Origin: Pyronema omphalodes
Lineage: Eukaryota; Ascomycota; Pezizomycetes; Pezizales; Pyronemataceae
Reading direction: 5' to 3'
Assembly: GCA_024516155.1 (NCBI GenBank)
Contig: JAJJXM010000075.1
Location: forward strand, 186,001 to 250,000
Length of the DNA stretch: 64,000 bases
The position numbers and the translations under genes were made by a program. Of this stretch, positions 35,057 through 45,668 are shown piece after piece. How positions within the stretch are numbered: position 1 is the first letter of the stretch; every line of letters begins with the position of its first letter. The notes beneath the pieces were generated by a model. It had not been told where the DNA came from. It saw nothing but the letters and a program-made list of their open reading frames with translations, and did not search any database.

Positions 35057-35634
35057 CTAAAAATCCGAATCAATGACTTCCTCATCCTCCATTTCCCAAA
35101 TCCTTGGTTGCGCATCAGACATATGAGTGTCTTCCTCATCTTGCCTTACTGCAGCAGTCTTCGCCTTCTTGGCTTCCTTGGGCTTTTCCTGTTCATGCCC
35201 TTCTTAATGATCTTCATCATCCCGCTTCCTCTTCCCTGAAGAAGCTACCTTTCCATCCTTTGCCAGGTCAGTTCCCCCAACTGTCTTCTTTGCATAGCAG
35301 TCGTACATTCTATGACCAGCACGACCACATCGCCAACATTCAGCCTTATCTTTCTTGTGTTTGTCGATTTCGGCTTGGGGTACTCCTTGCAAAGCCTCCC
35401 TTCCTGAGGCATAAACTGCCGGTTTATCTGACTTCCTGTCCTTTTTCCCAGCAAATTCCTTCTTAGATCCCTTATCCTTAACCTTTCGGTCCTTCTGCTG
35501 CACCTCACGTGGGCGAGCAGCTTCCCTTTCTTTCCCTTTATCCTTGCGTTCCCCACGCACTTCTAAGGTCTTTTTCTTTGTATACCCCAATTCTTCATTC
35601 AAGCCTTCAACAACATGTGCAGCTTCTTTGACTG
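35057..35634 (-). pseudogene. Gypsy C Gag, C-terminal segment
   Basis: Continues Gag after Gypsy D: a very basic region (KKKTLEVRGERKDKGKERE), zinc knuckle CWRCGRAGHRMYDC, then a TAA at 35204-35206 followed by 48 further coding-like acidic codons to TAG 35057-35059 (EVIDSDF). The first stop is therefore probably a point mutation. The gag end GAT TTT TAG is a possible, unproven -1 shift point. Confidence 0.8.
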
Positions 35635-36774
35635 TGTCACGGCTCGAGAATTATTACCTTCCCCCTCCTCGTCACTCATTCATCTATTATCATTCGCTTC
35701 ATTATCCAGCACTCGTTTGTTTATTTATTTCTATTATCCTTCGGTCTTCGATCATCACTCGTCACTCGCCTGGGTTAGGGTTACGCTCAATTCCCAAATT
35801 GTCAAAAAGGTCACGTGACCTACCCCCAGGGTCAGGGGTCAGCTCGGATCCCTTTTCGGAAATTCCATACCTACGGTCTACCGATCATCTTATCCGATTA
35901 GATAAGATCGGTCACGTGTTCTAATCAGTAGTAGATCAGTATGCACGCGCACTGGTCTACTAATGTGCGCACACGTGACTAGGGCTAGGGCACGATCATC
36001 TTATCGATAAGATAAGATCTAGTCATGTGACCTTATCAGTATTGCACCATCTTTCCAATCGCAGCTGATCTGGATTCACGTGACTAGGGTTAGGGTTGCA
36101 CCCGCACGCACACAAACTAGGGTTAGGTTTGTGACCGTACGCGCACAGCTAGGGTTAGGGTTACGGACGCACGCGCACGATTAGGGTTACAGAAGCGCGC
36201 GCGTGACTACGCTTAGGGTTACGCTAGCGCGCACGCGAAGTACGCTACCGCGCACGCGAGTTACGCTATCGCGCCCGCGAGATACGCTAACGAGCGCGCG
36301 ACGAGGCTGTGCACGCAAACATGCTAATTTGGTACGAACGCGTTAGCGCGTCTAGAACGCGCAACCGCGACCGCGTCGTTTACTTAGTTATTTTTCGGGA
36401 AAAATCTGCACGTAGTGGCTCGGCGTGTAAGGAGGAAAAATTGTATATAAGAGGATTGTTTCTTTGTTTGTTTATTTTGTTTTTCTTTTCTCCTTACACA
36501 GTTATTTGTTTATTTACAAATTCAAATACTTTGTCGAAATCTTTGTTTACGTCCTTGTCCTCGTTCCCGTCTTTGGATCTCTTTGTCCCTTGAAATCTTT
36601 GTTTATTTCCTTGAACTTCTAAACACAGAAAGTCTTTAAGTTGATGCTCGACACAGCTTAAGAGTTTCTAACGTTGAAGTTATTATAAGGTTATATCCAT
36701 TGAACTCAAGAGTGAATAACTGAGAAGAGCCCTCAGGTTCTCCGTCAGCTATCTCTCCCTTGTTCGCCGTTACA
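35635..36774 (+). repeat. Gypsy D 5' LTR, rich in regulatory-like motifs
   Basis: TGTCACGGCTCGAG to GCCGTTACA. It contains palindrome GGTCACGTGACC (35809-35820), inverted GATAAG sites, among them ATCTTATCGATAAGAT (35998-36013), about eight TTAGGG or TAGGG-type motifs between 35770 and 36215, and a tandem about 21-base array ACGCTAnCGCGCACGCGA (about 36205-36300). TATATAAG at 36444-36451 is the likely TATA box. The sequence after it is T/C-rich. Confidence 0.9.
36444..36451 (+). promoter_or_regulatory. TATA box of Gypsy D
   Basis: TATATAAG downstream of the motif-rich U3 part of the LTR. The same motif lies at 50233-50240 in the 3' LTR. Confidence 0.6.
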
Positions 36775-36836
36775 ACATAACTGTGTAATCAAGACCTGCC
36801 GGCTCTACCGTCAACTCTCGATTACAACAAGCTTTA
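36775..36836 (+). other. Gypsy D leader, cut by B2
   Basis: Sixty-two bases between the 5' LTR and B2. No primer site complementary to a tRNA 3' end (no TGG) is seen directly after the LTR. Confidence 0.6.
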
Positions 36837-37847
36837 TGTCAAGAATCAACAATGACATGTTGATAGGAGCCATGGTTGCGTCAGCAATCACATGGGCGTT
36901 GGGAATCACGGTAACGGTGTGGTACTTGGCTACCACGGGACGACGAGAATAACAAAGGAACAAGAAGACCACGGGGGACAAGGAGGAAAAAGGAACAAGA
37001 AGGTCGCGGGGTCAAGGAGGAAAAAGGAACAAGAAGGTCGTCGGGGAAGAGGTGGAACGAGGTGGGACGAAGGAAAGCGAGATGAAGCAGGACGGAGCTC
37101 GGCGAAGCTTCGGTACAGCTTCGGTGAGCTATGGGGAGCTCCGGAGGATACGGCGAGGAAGGTAACACAGCTCAGTGGAGCTCGGTGGAGCTCGGTGGAG
37201 CTCGGTGGAGCTCAGCCGAGCTGGGAACAAGAGACGGAAGAAGTTTCGGCAAGGAGCGGAGGAGGGAGCGACGGGAAGGTGACGCGCGAAGGTGGATCGA
37301 ATACGGAGCTGCGCGAGAGCTCGCGTAGGATTAGGAAAGCGAGGCGCGCGTTTCGGAAGGCGAGGAGAAATAGGAAGAAACCAGAAAAAGGATACGCGAT
37401 TATTTAGCAGGTATATGTTTGTAATTATTATTAGTTAGTTAGTATGGGAAACAAAGGGGCGTGAAGACTTACGGGAATTATGGGAAGCTCCGGGGGTCGG
37501 ACTGCTGGGCATGAGCCCCTCGGGTTACGAGGAAAAGGAGGAGATTAATGGATATATAAAAGGAGAAGGGAGGAACGCTGTATTTAGTCTTCACGCAATC
37601 AATTACCTTTCACCCCAACTTACCTTGACCACTCAAAGATTGTCTGTCCGTGTGCTGAACGAGATCACGCAAAACCCCAGAGCCCCCAACCCTAACCCCT
37701 TCCATCATCACCTATCACTTCTCCCTCCCAACCGGCCACGCTACCAAGAAGACAGCCAGCCTACCTTGATAGGTACCAACGAAAGAATCGACGTACCTTT
37801 GTGTGTCGCCTCCCTCAGATATCGATATCTGCGTGGCGTACCTAACA
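36837..37847 (+). repeat. Gypsy B2 5' LTR with TATA box
   Basis: About 1011 bp, starts TGTCAAGAATC, ends CCTAACA. GAGCTCGGTG decamer array at about 37165-37220, about 31-base purine-rich repeats at about 36950-37050, TATATAAAAG at 37553-37562. Confidence 0.92.
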
Positions 37848-38043
37848 TTTGATTGCGTCTCCCCCCGAGGTACCCGACACACCCAAAGAACGACCGTCCG
37901 CACAAGAAAAAACCCTGGATCCCTTCCAGTTACGAGATCTCGGCGAAGCTATCAGCGATTACGCCAGACCAGCCAGCCCAGTGACGCCAGAACAACCTTC
38001 GAGACCCCAGTCCCCAACAACGAACGAAGAAGATAACTCCGGA

Positions 38044-38991
38044 ATGACGACCCCTCACGGAACTGCGGGAGCCTCCCTTCCCCCCGTCCAGATGACGACC
38101 GATCAACTGCAAACCCTCTTGCAACAGTTGTATCAACCTCCCCCGTCCAGTCAACCTAAGATCGAAGACCCCGAGCTCTATTACGGCGAAAGAGCCAAGT
38201 TAAGAGCGTTCCTTATCCAATGTGAGCTCAAGTTCAACTGTGAACCGAGCAAATTCGATAGGGATGCGAAAAAAGTCAATTATGCCAGCGCCAGGTGTAG
38301 GGGAAACGCCTGGGCATGGATCGAACCATCAATGAAAGAGGAGGGCGTAAGTAAGTGTGAAACCTGGAAAGATTTCAAAACAGCTATTGGAAGAGCCTTC
38401 GGAGAAGCCGACAGCAAGGAAGTAGCACGGCGAAAATTCAAAAACATTAAGCAAGGAAACCGCTCTGCTGCTGCCTATTGGGCCGATTTCCAAAGACTAA
38501 TGGCGGATTTGGATTATAACGACTCAATGTACATTGATCAGTTCCATGACGGATTGAACATGGAAGTACAACGACAACTCGCCCTGTTAGATGACAGACC
38601 ACGCAATATCACGGACTACGTAAACAAATCCATTGCCCTCGACAATAGATTGTTCAACTTCCGAACCCTTCGAACTCGAAACGACAACCAGTACTACCGA
38701 GAATTCCGTGATACCCATGTCAGCCACCCCCGAATGCATGAAAACCACATGTCCGACCCTACACCGATGGAATTAGATGCAACCCGAAGAACGAGAGGAA
38801 AGGACCGCATGGAAGAAGAAAAGAGAAGACGAAACAATGAGTGTTTCAACTGTGGGAAGACAGGACATTTTTCCGCTCGCTGCCCGAACAAAAAACCTTA
38901 TCCTCCAAGAAGAACCTACCGTGCAGCCGAAGCAATGCTGAGCGAAGAGGTACAAGAAGACGAGTCGGGAAAAGAGGATCCCCAGGAGTAA
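38044..38991 (+). CDS. Gypsy B2 Gag
   Basis: 315 codons from ATG 38044, same domains as B1 Gag and knuckle CFNCGKTGHFSARC. Upstream the frame is open back to 37849, just inside the element body, with coding-like Pro-rich sequence (ASPPEVPDTPK) but no ATG. Stop TAA 38989-38991 lies in the loop of the frameshift stem. Confidence 0.92.
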   Translation: MTTPHGTAGASLPPVQMTTDQLQTLLQQLYQPPPSSQPKIEDPELYYGERAKLRAFLIQCELKFNCEPSKFDRDAKKVNYASARCRGNAWAWIEPSMKEEGVSKCETWKDFKTAIGRAFGEADSKEVARRKFKNIKQGNRSAAAYWADFQRLMADLDYNDSMYIDQFHDGLNMEVQRQLALLDDRPRNITDYVNKSIALDNRLFNFRTLRTRNDNQYYREFRDTHVSHPRMHENHMSDPTPMELDATRRTRGKDRMEEEKRRRNNECFNCGKTGHFSARCPNKKPYPPRRTYRAAEAMLSEEVQEDESGKEDPQE

Positions 38992-39015
38992 GAAGTCCGA
39001 CGCCGCTCCTGGGGA
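38967..39015 (+). promoter_or_regulatory. Programmed -1 frameshift signal (B2)
   Basis: G GGA AAA at 38967-38973 in gag phase, spacer GAGGA, perfect 10-bp stem (38979-38988 with 39006-39015), loop 17 bases. Identical to B1. Confidence 0.85.
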
Positions 39016-42000
39016 AAAAGAACATCGAACCAAAACCCCCCGATCGCCCCCTCATAATATCAAGCATAGGACGATATCAACGGGACGAAAAAATTATCTT
39101 GGAAGTCACTATTCAAGGAAAAAATAACAAGACACACCATACAACCGCCATGGTCGACTGCGGGGCTACAGAAAATTTCATTGACCAAGATTACGCGTAC
39201 CAAATCAAACTGCCCCTAAATAAAAAAACAATCCCAAGAAGAGTCCTCGCAGTTGACGGACGAGAAATTGCAAGTGGGCCAGTGACCCACGACACCACCG
39301 TTAAGTTAACCATCAACAATCATCACGAAGACATAAAACTCCACTGCATCACTATTGGGAACTCACCGATAATAATGGGATTACCATGGTTAAAAAAGCA
39401 CAATCCAAACATTGATTGGAAGGAAGGAAGAGTAACGTTCGACTCCGAGAAATGTGCAAAATACTGCTTGGAACAATCACCACACGCCAAAACTATTCCC
39501 GAAGAATCAGCAATACGGCAATACCAACGGGACCTCGTACAAACAACACAAGGCAAAGGAAACAAAAGCCACGAGGACCAGGAAGACTCGCTGAGCGAAC
39601 TTTCTTCCGCGTACGAGGAGATATTCTTCATAAATGAGTCGAAAGAACGTTATAATAACGTACCAGAGGACAAGAAAGACGCCGAGAAAGCCACCTCCCC
39701 GGCACAACAAACACCAGAAAAAATCGTACCGAGGGAATACCACGACCATCTAGCAGTGTTCGGAGACAACAACAAAACCGTCCTACCGCCACATCGACGC
39801 CAAGACCATGAAATCCCCTTACTTGAGAATAAATCACCGCCGTTCGAACCATCGCGAGCTCTTGACGAAAACCGACTTCAAGCACTGAAAGAATATATAT
39901 CGATAGTAGCTTGGAAAAGGGTTGGATCCGAAGCTCAACCTCCCCGGCGGGGGCCCCAATCCATTTTGTAAAAAAGAAAGACGGGGGGCTCCGCTTATGC
40001 GTGGACTACCGGGGGCTTAATGCCATAACCATCAAAGACCGAACTCCGCTGCCATTGATTGGAGAAGCCTTGGATCGACTATCAAAAGCAAAAATCTACA
40101 CCAAGTTAGATGTAAGAGACGCATATCACAACTTGCGGATAGCCAAGGGGGATGAATGGAAAACCGCTTTTCGGACGAAATACGGTCTCTATGAATACCT
40201 AGTAATGCCTTTCGGATTGACCAATGCACCAGCGTCATTCCAGCGTTGGATGAATGAAGTACTCAGCGACTATCTCGACATATTTTGTATCGCATACCTA
40301 GATGATATTTTAATTTACTCCGACAATTTGCAACAACATCGTGACCATGTACGACTAATCCTAACACGAATCCGAGACGTAGGCCTCAAACTAAAAGCAA
40401 CAAAGTGTGAATTTCACACGCACAAAACGGAATACCTCGGATACATCATCGCCCCAGAAGGAATCTCGATGGACCCGGAAAAAGTTAGAGCGGTAAAAGA
40501 ATGGAAAGAACCAACGAACGTAAAAGGAATCCAAAGCTTCCTTGGCTTTGCAAATTTCTATAGAAGGTTCATACGAGATTTCAGCAAAATTACCACACCG
40601 CTCACGAAACTCATCCGAAAAGATACACCCTTCGTCTGGAACGATGCGACACAGGAAGCGTTTGACAACATTAAACTCGCCATGATAACCCAACCCATCT
40701 TACGCCATTTCGAACCCAGCCAACCCATTACCCTAGAAACAGACGCATCCGATTACGCTATCGGTGCGGTCTGCTCCCAACCAGACTCGGACGGTGTGCT
40801 ACATCCGCTTGGATACTTCTCCCGAAAGTTAAAGGATGCCGAACGAAATTATGACATACATGATAAAGAATTACTCGCAATCGTGGAAAGTCTACAAAAA
40901 TGGGCAACTTACTGCAAAAGTACCCAACAACAAATCAAAATACTGACGGACCACAAAAACCTGGAGTATTGGCAAACAAAAAAAGATCTCAATTTACGCC
41001 AGGCACGCTGGGGAGAAGTACTTGCCAATTATGACTTCCGCATCGTGTATAGACCGGGCAAATTGGCTGGAAAACCGGACATCCGTTCTCGCGAGTCAGG
41101 AGACTCGCCCTGGGAAGGGGAGGCGAAACATCGACAAAACAAGGACCGCATTTTACTCCCGGAACAAACTTTCGTTGTCAATACCACCGAGATAGTAAAC
41201 ATCGAAAAAGATGGGGATATAATAAAATTAATAAAAACAAAAATGACGACTGATCCAGAAATACGAGACATCCTAAAGAAGTTACGAAGCGGCGAACGAC
41301 AAGATAACAAGGTAGCACTAGGACTGTGCGAGGAAAGGAACGGGTTATTGACATACGAGGGACGTATCTGGATACCTCAAGATGACGAACTCCGTCTGCA
41401 AATCCTCCACGATCACCACGATGCACTCGTGGCGGGTCATCCAGGGCGAGCTCGAACACTTGAGCTCCTCTCCAGAAAATACTACTGGCCACAACAGCGT
41501 CAATACGTACAGAGGTACGTAGACAACTGCGACACGTGCAAACGAATAAAACCAATCCGCCATGCCCCCTTCGGACTCCTCAAACCATTACAACTACCAA
41601 CGAGACCATGGGACTCCATATCCATGGACTTTATCACCGGATTACCCGAAACGGAAGGAAGTAATTCGTTGTGGGTTATAGTGGATCGACTCACCAAGAT
41701 GGCCCACTTTGTTGCATGCAACGACACGATGGGTCCGAAAGACTTAGCCGAAGGATTTATCACCCACATAGTACGAGCCCATGGCCTCCCCAACAGTATC
41801 GTATCTGACCGAGGGTCGTTGTTTACCTCGAAATTTTGGAAACAAATAATGGAAGCTATGGGAACAACTCGGAACCTCAGTACAGCATTTCATCCCGAAA
41901 CGGATGGGCAGACAGAAAGAACGAATGCTACGCTGGAACAATATTTACGAGCATATTGTAATTACCAGCAAGATAACTGGAAAACACTGTTGCCCATTGC

Positions 42001-42688
42001 CGAGTTTTGTTACAACAATACCAAATCCGAAACCCTAGGGATTACTCCGTTCTACGCAAACTATGGATATCACCCGAGATTTCAACCGGACCTTAGTACA
42101 GAAAAAACCCCCACCCCCGATGTATTAGATTATGTTACCTCATTAAATAATCTACAAAATCAACTACGTACAGAAATACAATGGGCACAGGCCGAACAAG
42201 CGGAACAGGCAAATAAGAAAAGGAAACCCGACCCCATTCTAAGAAAAGGAGATAAGGTATGGCTAAAAAGGAAGTTCATAAAAACAACCCGCCCTTCGAA
42301 TAAATTGGATTACAAACTATTAGGGCCCTACACCGTCCTCGAAAAAATAGGAACAAAAGCATATAAACTCGAACTTCCCCCCAGCGTAAAAATCCACCCT
42401 GTCTTTCACCTCTCCCTCTTAGAACCCACCACAACGAAGTATTCCCCTATCCCCGGACACACCAAACCCCCTCCTCCGGCGATCATCGTGGATGGACAAC
42501 AAGAGTGGGACGTCGAAGAAATAATTGACTCCCGTTACTACCGAAAACAACTACGGTATAAGGTCAAGTGGAAGGGATTCCACGACGAGGATAAGACCTG
42601 GTATCCCTCCGGCAACTTCGACAACTCCCCAGAAGCCATCCAGGACTTCCACCGGAAATACCCCCGAAAACCAGCACCTAAAAACTAG
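38967..42688 (+). pseudogene. Gypsy B2 Pol, 2-base insertion
   Basis: Same domain order as B1 Pol. After LQALKEY the (AT) insertion at 39893-39900 throws the frame, which ends at 39971. The rest of RT, RNase H, integrase and chromodomain is open in the shifted frame to TAG 42686-42688. Active-site motifs YLDDILIYS and TDGQTERTN are kept. Confidence 0.93.
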
Positions 42689-42690
42689 CA

Positions 42691-43467
42691 ATGAGAAACG
42701 ATTCCCCGCAGGAGTACACCTCCTCGGAAGAGACGATGGTCCGGAACCACGATCTGACCTTTTCCCTACCTTTCTTCGATATACCCCACGAAAACCTGCA
42801 CTGGACCTTCTGTCGCGAAGACCAGTGTACTACTCACCAAGAACAAAAAAATCAGAAAAACCCCTATAATCCTCCCGGAGAAAACGGATACCCGACGGAC
42901 CACTGTTACTGTGGCGAAACGCATTCCCCCGAACTCGACGAAGTCATCCGAACCCAACGACTTAACCCCCGAAAGGCCTGCCGACGATGGCAACAAGGAC
43001 GACGCATCTGCCATCAATGCGGATTCCTCGTCAACCTAACCCAACACTCCTCACGATGCCGAATCCCCGCGAGAATCCCCGAACTCACCAATTACGACGA
43101 AACCCACACGACGCTACCCAACCCAGAAGAACCCAGAAAACCCAACCTCCCTGCATCCTCTTCTCAGAGGGAAATTCCACCAACGCAGACCCTCGATACG
43201 GAACGACCTCCCGAACCAGAGCCCCGGTCACCCTACTATCCTCTAACCCCGGGTCCCCAACCCATTCCCAATCACCGACGAACTCAGGAATCCACTCACC
43301 TATCAGACCCAAGAAGCCTCGTCGGAGCCTCGGCCCTGGAAAGGGGGCTAATGTCAAGAATCAACAATGACATGTTGATAGGAGCCATGGTTGCGTCAGC
43401 AATCACATGGGCGTTGGGAATCACGGTAACGGTGTGGTACTTGGCTACCACGGGACGACGAGAATAA
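42691..43467 (+). CDS. Gypsy B third ORF (copy 2): Cys/His-rich protein with a membrane segment near its C-terminus
   Basis: 258 codons, same translation as the B1 copy as far as I can compare. Two bases separate it from the pol stop. Codons from 43352 on lie in the 3' LTR and encode the single hydrophobic segment (MLIGAMVASAITWALGITV, TVWY) and the short basic tail GRRE. Function unknown. Confidence 0.8.
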   Translation: MRNDSPQEYTSSEETMVRNHDLTFSLPFFDIPHENLHWTFCREDQCTTHQEQKNQKNPYNPPGENGYPTDHCYCGETHSPELDEVIRTQRLNPRKACRRWQQGRRICHQCGFLVNLTQHSSRCRIPARIPELTNYDETHTTLPNPEEPRKPNLPASSSQREIPPTQTLDTERPPEPEPRSPYYPLTPGPQPIPNHRRTQESTHLSDPRSLVGASALERGLMSRINNDMLIGAMVASAITWALGITVTVWYLATTGRRE

Positions 43468-44363
43468 CAAAGGAACAAGAAGACCACGGGGGACAAGGAG
43501 GAAAAAGGAACAAGAAGGTCGCGGGGTCAAGGAGGAAAAAGGAACAAGAAGGTCGTCGGGGAAGAGGTGGAACGAGGTGGGACGAAGGAAAGCGAGATGA
43601 AGCAGGACGGAGCTCGGCGAAGCTTCGGTACAGCTTCGGTGAGCTATGGGGAGCTCCGGAGGATACGGCGAGGAAGGTAACACAGCTCAGTGGAGCTCGG
43701 TGGAGCTCGGTGGAGCTCGGTGGAGCTCAGCCGAGCTGGGAACAAGAGACGGAAGAAGTTTCGGCAAGGAGCGGAGGAGGGAGCGACGGGAAGGTGACGC
43801 GCGAAGGTGGATCGAATACGGAGCTGCGCGAGAGCTCGCGTAGGATTAGGAAAGCGAGGCGCGCGTTTCGGAAGGCGAGGAGAAATAGGAAGAAACCAGA
43901 AAAAGGATACGCGATTATTTAGCAGGTATATGTTTGTAATTATTATTAGTTAGTTAGTATGGGAAACAAAGGGGCGTGAAGACTTACGGGAATTATGGGA
44001 AGCTCCGGGGGTCGGACTGCTGGGCATGAGCCCCTCGGGTTACGAGGAAAAGGAGGAGATTAATGGATATATAAAAGGAGAAGGGAGGAACGCTGTATTT
44101 AGTCTTCACGCAATCAATTACCTTTCACCCCAACTTACCTTGACCACTCAAAGATTGTCTGTCCGTGTGCTGAACGAGATCACGCAAAAACCCCAGAGCC
44201 CCCAACCCTAACCCCTTCCATCATCACCTATCACTTCTCCCTCCCAACCGGCCACGCTACCAAGAAGACAGCCAGCCTACCTTGATAGGTACCAACGAAA
44301 GAATCGACGTACCTTTGTGTGTCGCCTCCCTCAGATATCGATATCTGCGTGGCGTACCTAACA
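43352..44363 (+). repeat. Gypsy B2 3' LTR
   Basis: About 1012 bp, preceded by purine run GGAAAGGGGG (about 43338-43347). Ends CCTAACA, then CTTTA. Confidence 0.92.
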
Positions 44364-44369
44364 CTTTAC

Positions 44370-44540
44370 ATGCTCCACCACCCCTGGTTCTACGAATTCA
44401 TCAATCTATTACCGATTTTCCGTTCCCTCGAAAACCCCGTCGTCCTCGACGAAATCGAAATTGCTCGACAACTCGGAAACGAATACGCAGCAACTCGAAT
44501 TCAATATAACGACGAAACCAACATCTGGCACCTCCGTTAA
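44370..44540 (+). CDS. Short ORF ahead of Gypsy D gag
   Basis: 56 codons, MLHHPWFYEFINLLPIFRSL to TNIWHLR, ending nine bases before the gag ATG. No known domain. Placed like the 80-codon ORF of Gypsy A. B2 inserted two bases before its ATG. Confidence 0.5.
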   Translation: MLHHPWFYEFINLLPIFRSLENPVVLDEIEIARQLGNEYAATRIQYNDETNIWHLR

Positions 44541-44549
44541 TCCCTCAAA

Positions 44550-45668
44550 ATGGACCAAAATGACAAGGTCGTCGTGGCCCTGTACCTCAACGAAGCCGAA
44601 AGGTTGGAGGTCGAACAGGACCCCACGAAGATCAAATTGGTCCGCAACGCCGTAAAGGAATACGAACGAGACTGTCAACTTAGAGACGACCTCCGAGTCG
44701 AACTCACAGAAGCTCGAAAGGACAACTCCCTCTACGCTCAACGAATTACCGATTTGGAAAGGGATCTCGAAAGCGCCAACGCCTCCGTTCGACTCCTACA
44801 AGCTCTCACGAAGAACGGTCCCCTTCCGAACACCCGTCCTATCGAATTACCTCACCCACCTGAGTTCTCTGGTGAACGCAAGGAACTCTTGAACTTCATT
44901 TCGAAGGTCAGAGCCAAGCTCGCCGGGGACTCCTCGCGTTTTACCGATGATCAACATAAGCTACGTTATACTTATGGATATCTCAAAGGCAACGCTCAGA
45001 ATCAAATTCAACCCTACGTCCTTACAGATAAGATTAAGCTTAAGGACGTCGAGGCTCTCATTACTATTCTGGAAGCTGCCTTCGGAGATCCTGATCAAGT
45101 TGGTACTGCATCTGCGGAATTGGATAAACTTCAACAGGGCAACCGTGAGTTTAGCCAATACTACGCAGAGTTCCAACGATTAATGGCTATCTTGAACTAC
45201 GATGAAAACGCAAAGAAGGCTGCTCTGAAGCGTGGTCTCTCTCGAGACCTTCAGACCAGTCTTGTTTACCAAGCCGAAGAACCTCAGAACTTCACCAAAT
45301 TTGTGGATCTTTGTATGAAGCTAGATTATAGGATTCGAGCTCATTCAAACACCACAAAGCGGCACGTTCCTTCGGTCCCCAGTCGTTCCAGCTCCACGCC
45401 GTCTCGCCCGGCGTCCCACCCAACGAATACCAATAGTGGTAATTACGGATCGGCCCCCATGGACCTATCAGCTTCCCAAAAGGCTCAAAACCAACGCCGT
45501 CGTGATGAACCAATGGCTAAGGGACTCTGTCTTTATTGTGGATCAGCCGATCACTTCAAGAACGAATGTTCTACGTTGGCAGCAAACAACTCCCGCAAGA
45601 TTCGCCTAGCCGCCGCCGAGGTTTTGGATATCCCAACAAACCCCGACGTCGACCAGGGAAAAGAGTAG
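44550..45668 (+). CDS. Gypsy D Gag
   Basis: 372 codons. N-terminal coiled-coil-like region (LRVELTEARKDNSLYAQRI), capsid region PPEFSGERKELLNFISKVR to FSQYYAEFQRLMAILNYD, zinc knuckle CLYCGSADHFKNEC, end DQGKE at TAG 45666-45668. No defect seen. Confidence 0.92.
   Translation: MDQNDKVVVALYLNEAERLEVEQDPTKIKLVRNAVKEYERDCQLRDDLRVELTEARKDNSLYAQRITDLERDLESANASVRLLQALTKNGPLPNTRPIELPHPPEFSGERKELLNFISKVRAKLAGDSSRFTDDQHKLRYTYGYLKGNAQNQIQPYVLTDKIKLKDVEALITILEAAFGDPDQVGTASAELDKLQQGNREFSQYYAEFQRLMAILNYDENAKKAALKRGLSRDLQTSLVYQAEEPQNFTKFVDLCMKLDYRIRAHSNTTKRHVPSVPSRSSSTPSRPASHPTNTNSGNYGSAPMDLSASQKAQNQRRRDEPMAKGLCLYCGSADHFKNECSTLAANNSRKIRLAAAEVLDIPTNPDVDQGKE

Larger units (their letters stand above)
36837..44363 (+). 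mobile_element. Gypsy B copy 2 (plus strand), frameshifted pol
   Basis: 7527 bp, duplication CTTTA (36832-36836 and 44364-44368), inserted in the leader of Gypsy D. Near-identical to B1 at 5065-12592 but in the opposite orientation. Its one clear lesion is two extra bases (AT) in an AT run at 39893-39900. Confidence 0.95.

Noticed and set aside
36060..36230. Telomere or interstitial telomere scar
   Set aside because: The TTAGGG-like motifs are scattered, not a continuous array, and lie within both LTRs of Gypsy D, so they are part of the LTR.
36892..37407. 171-codon frame in the Gypsy B2 LTR rich in Arg, Glu and Gly (also in the 3' LTR)
   Set aside because: Product of purine-rich tandem repeats, shifts between LTR copies and has no family features.
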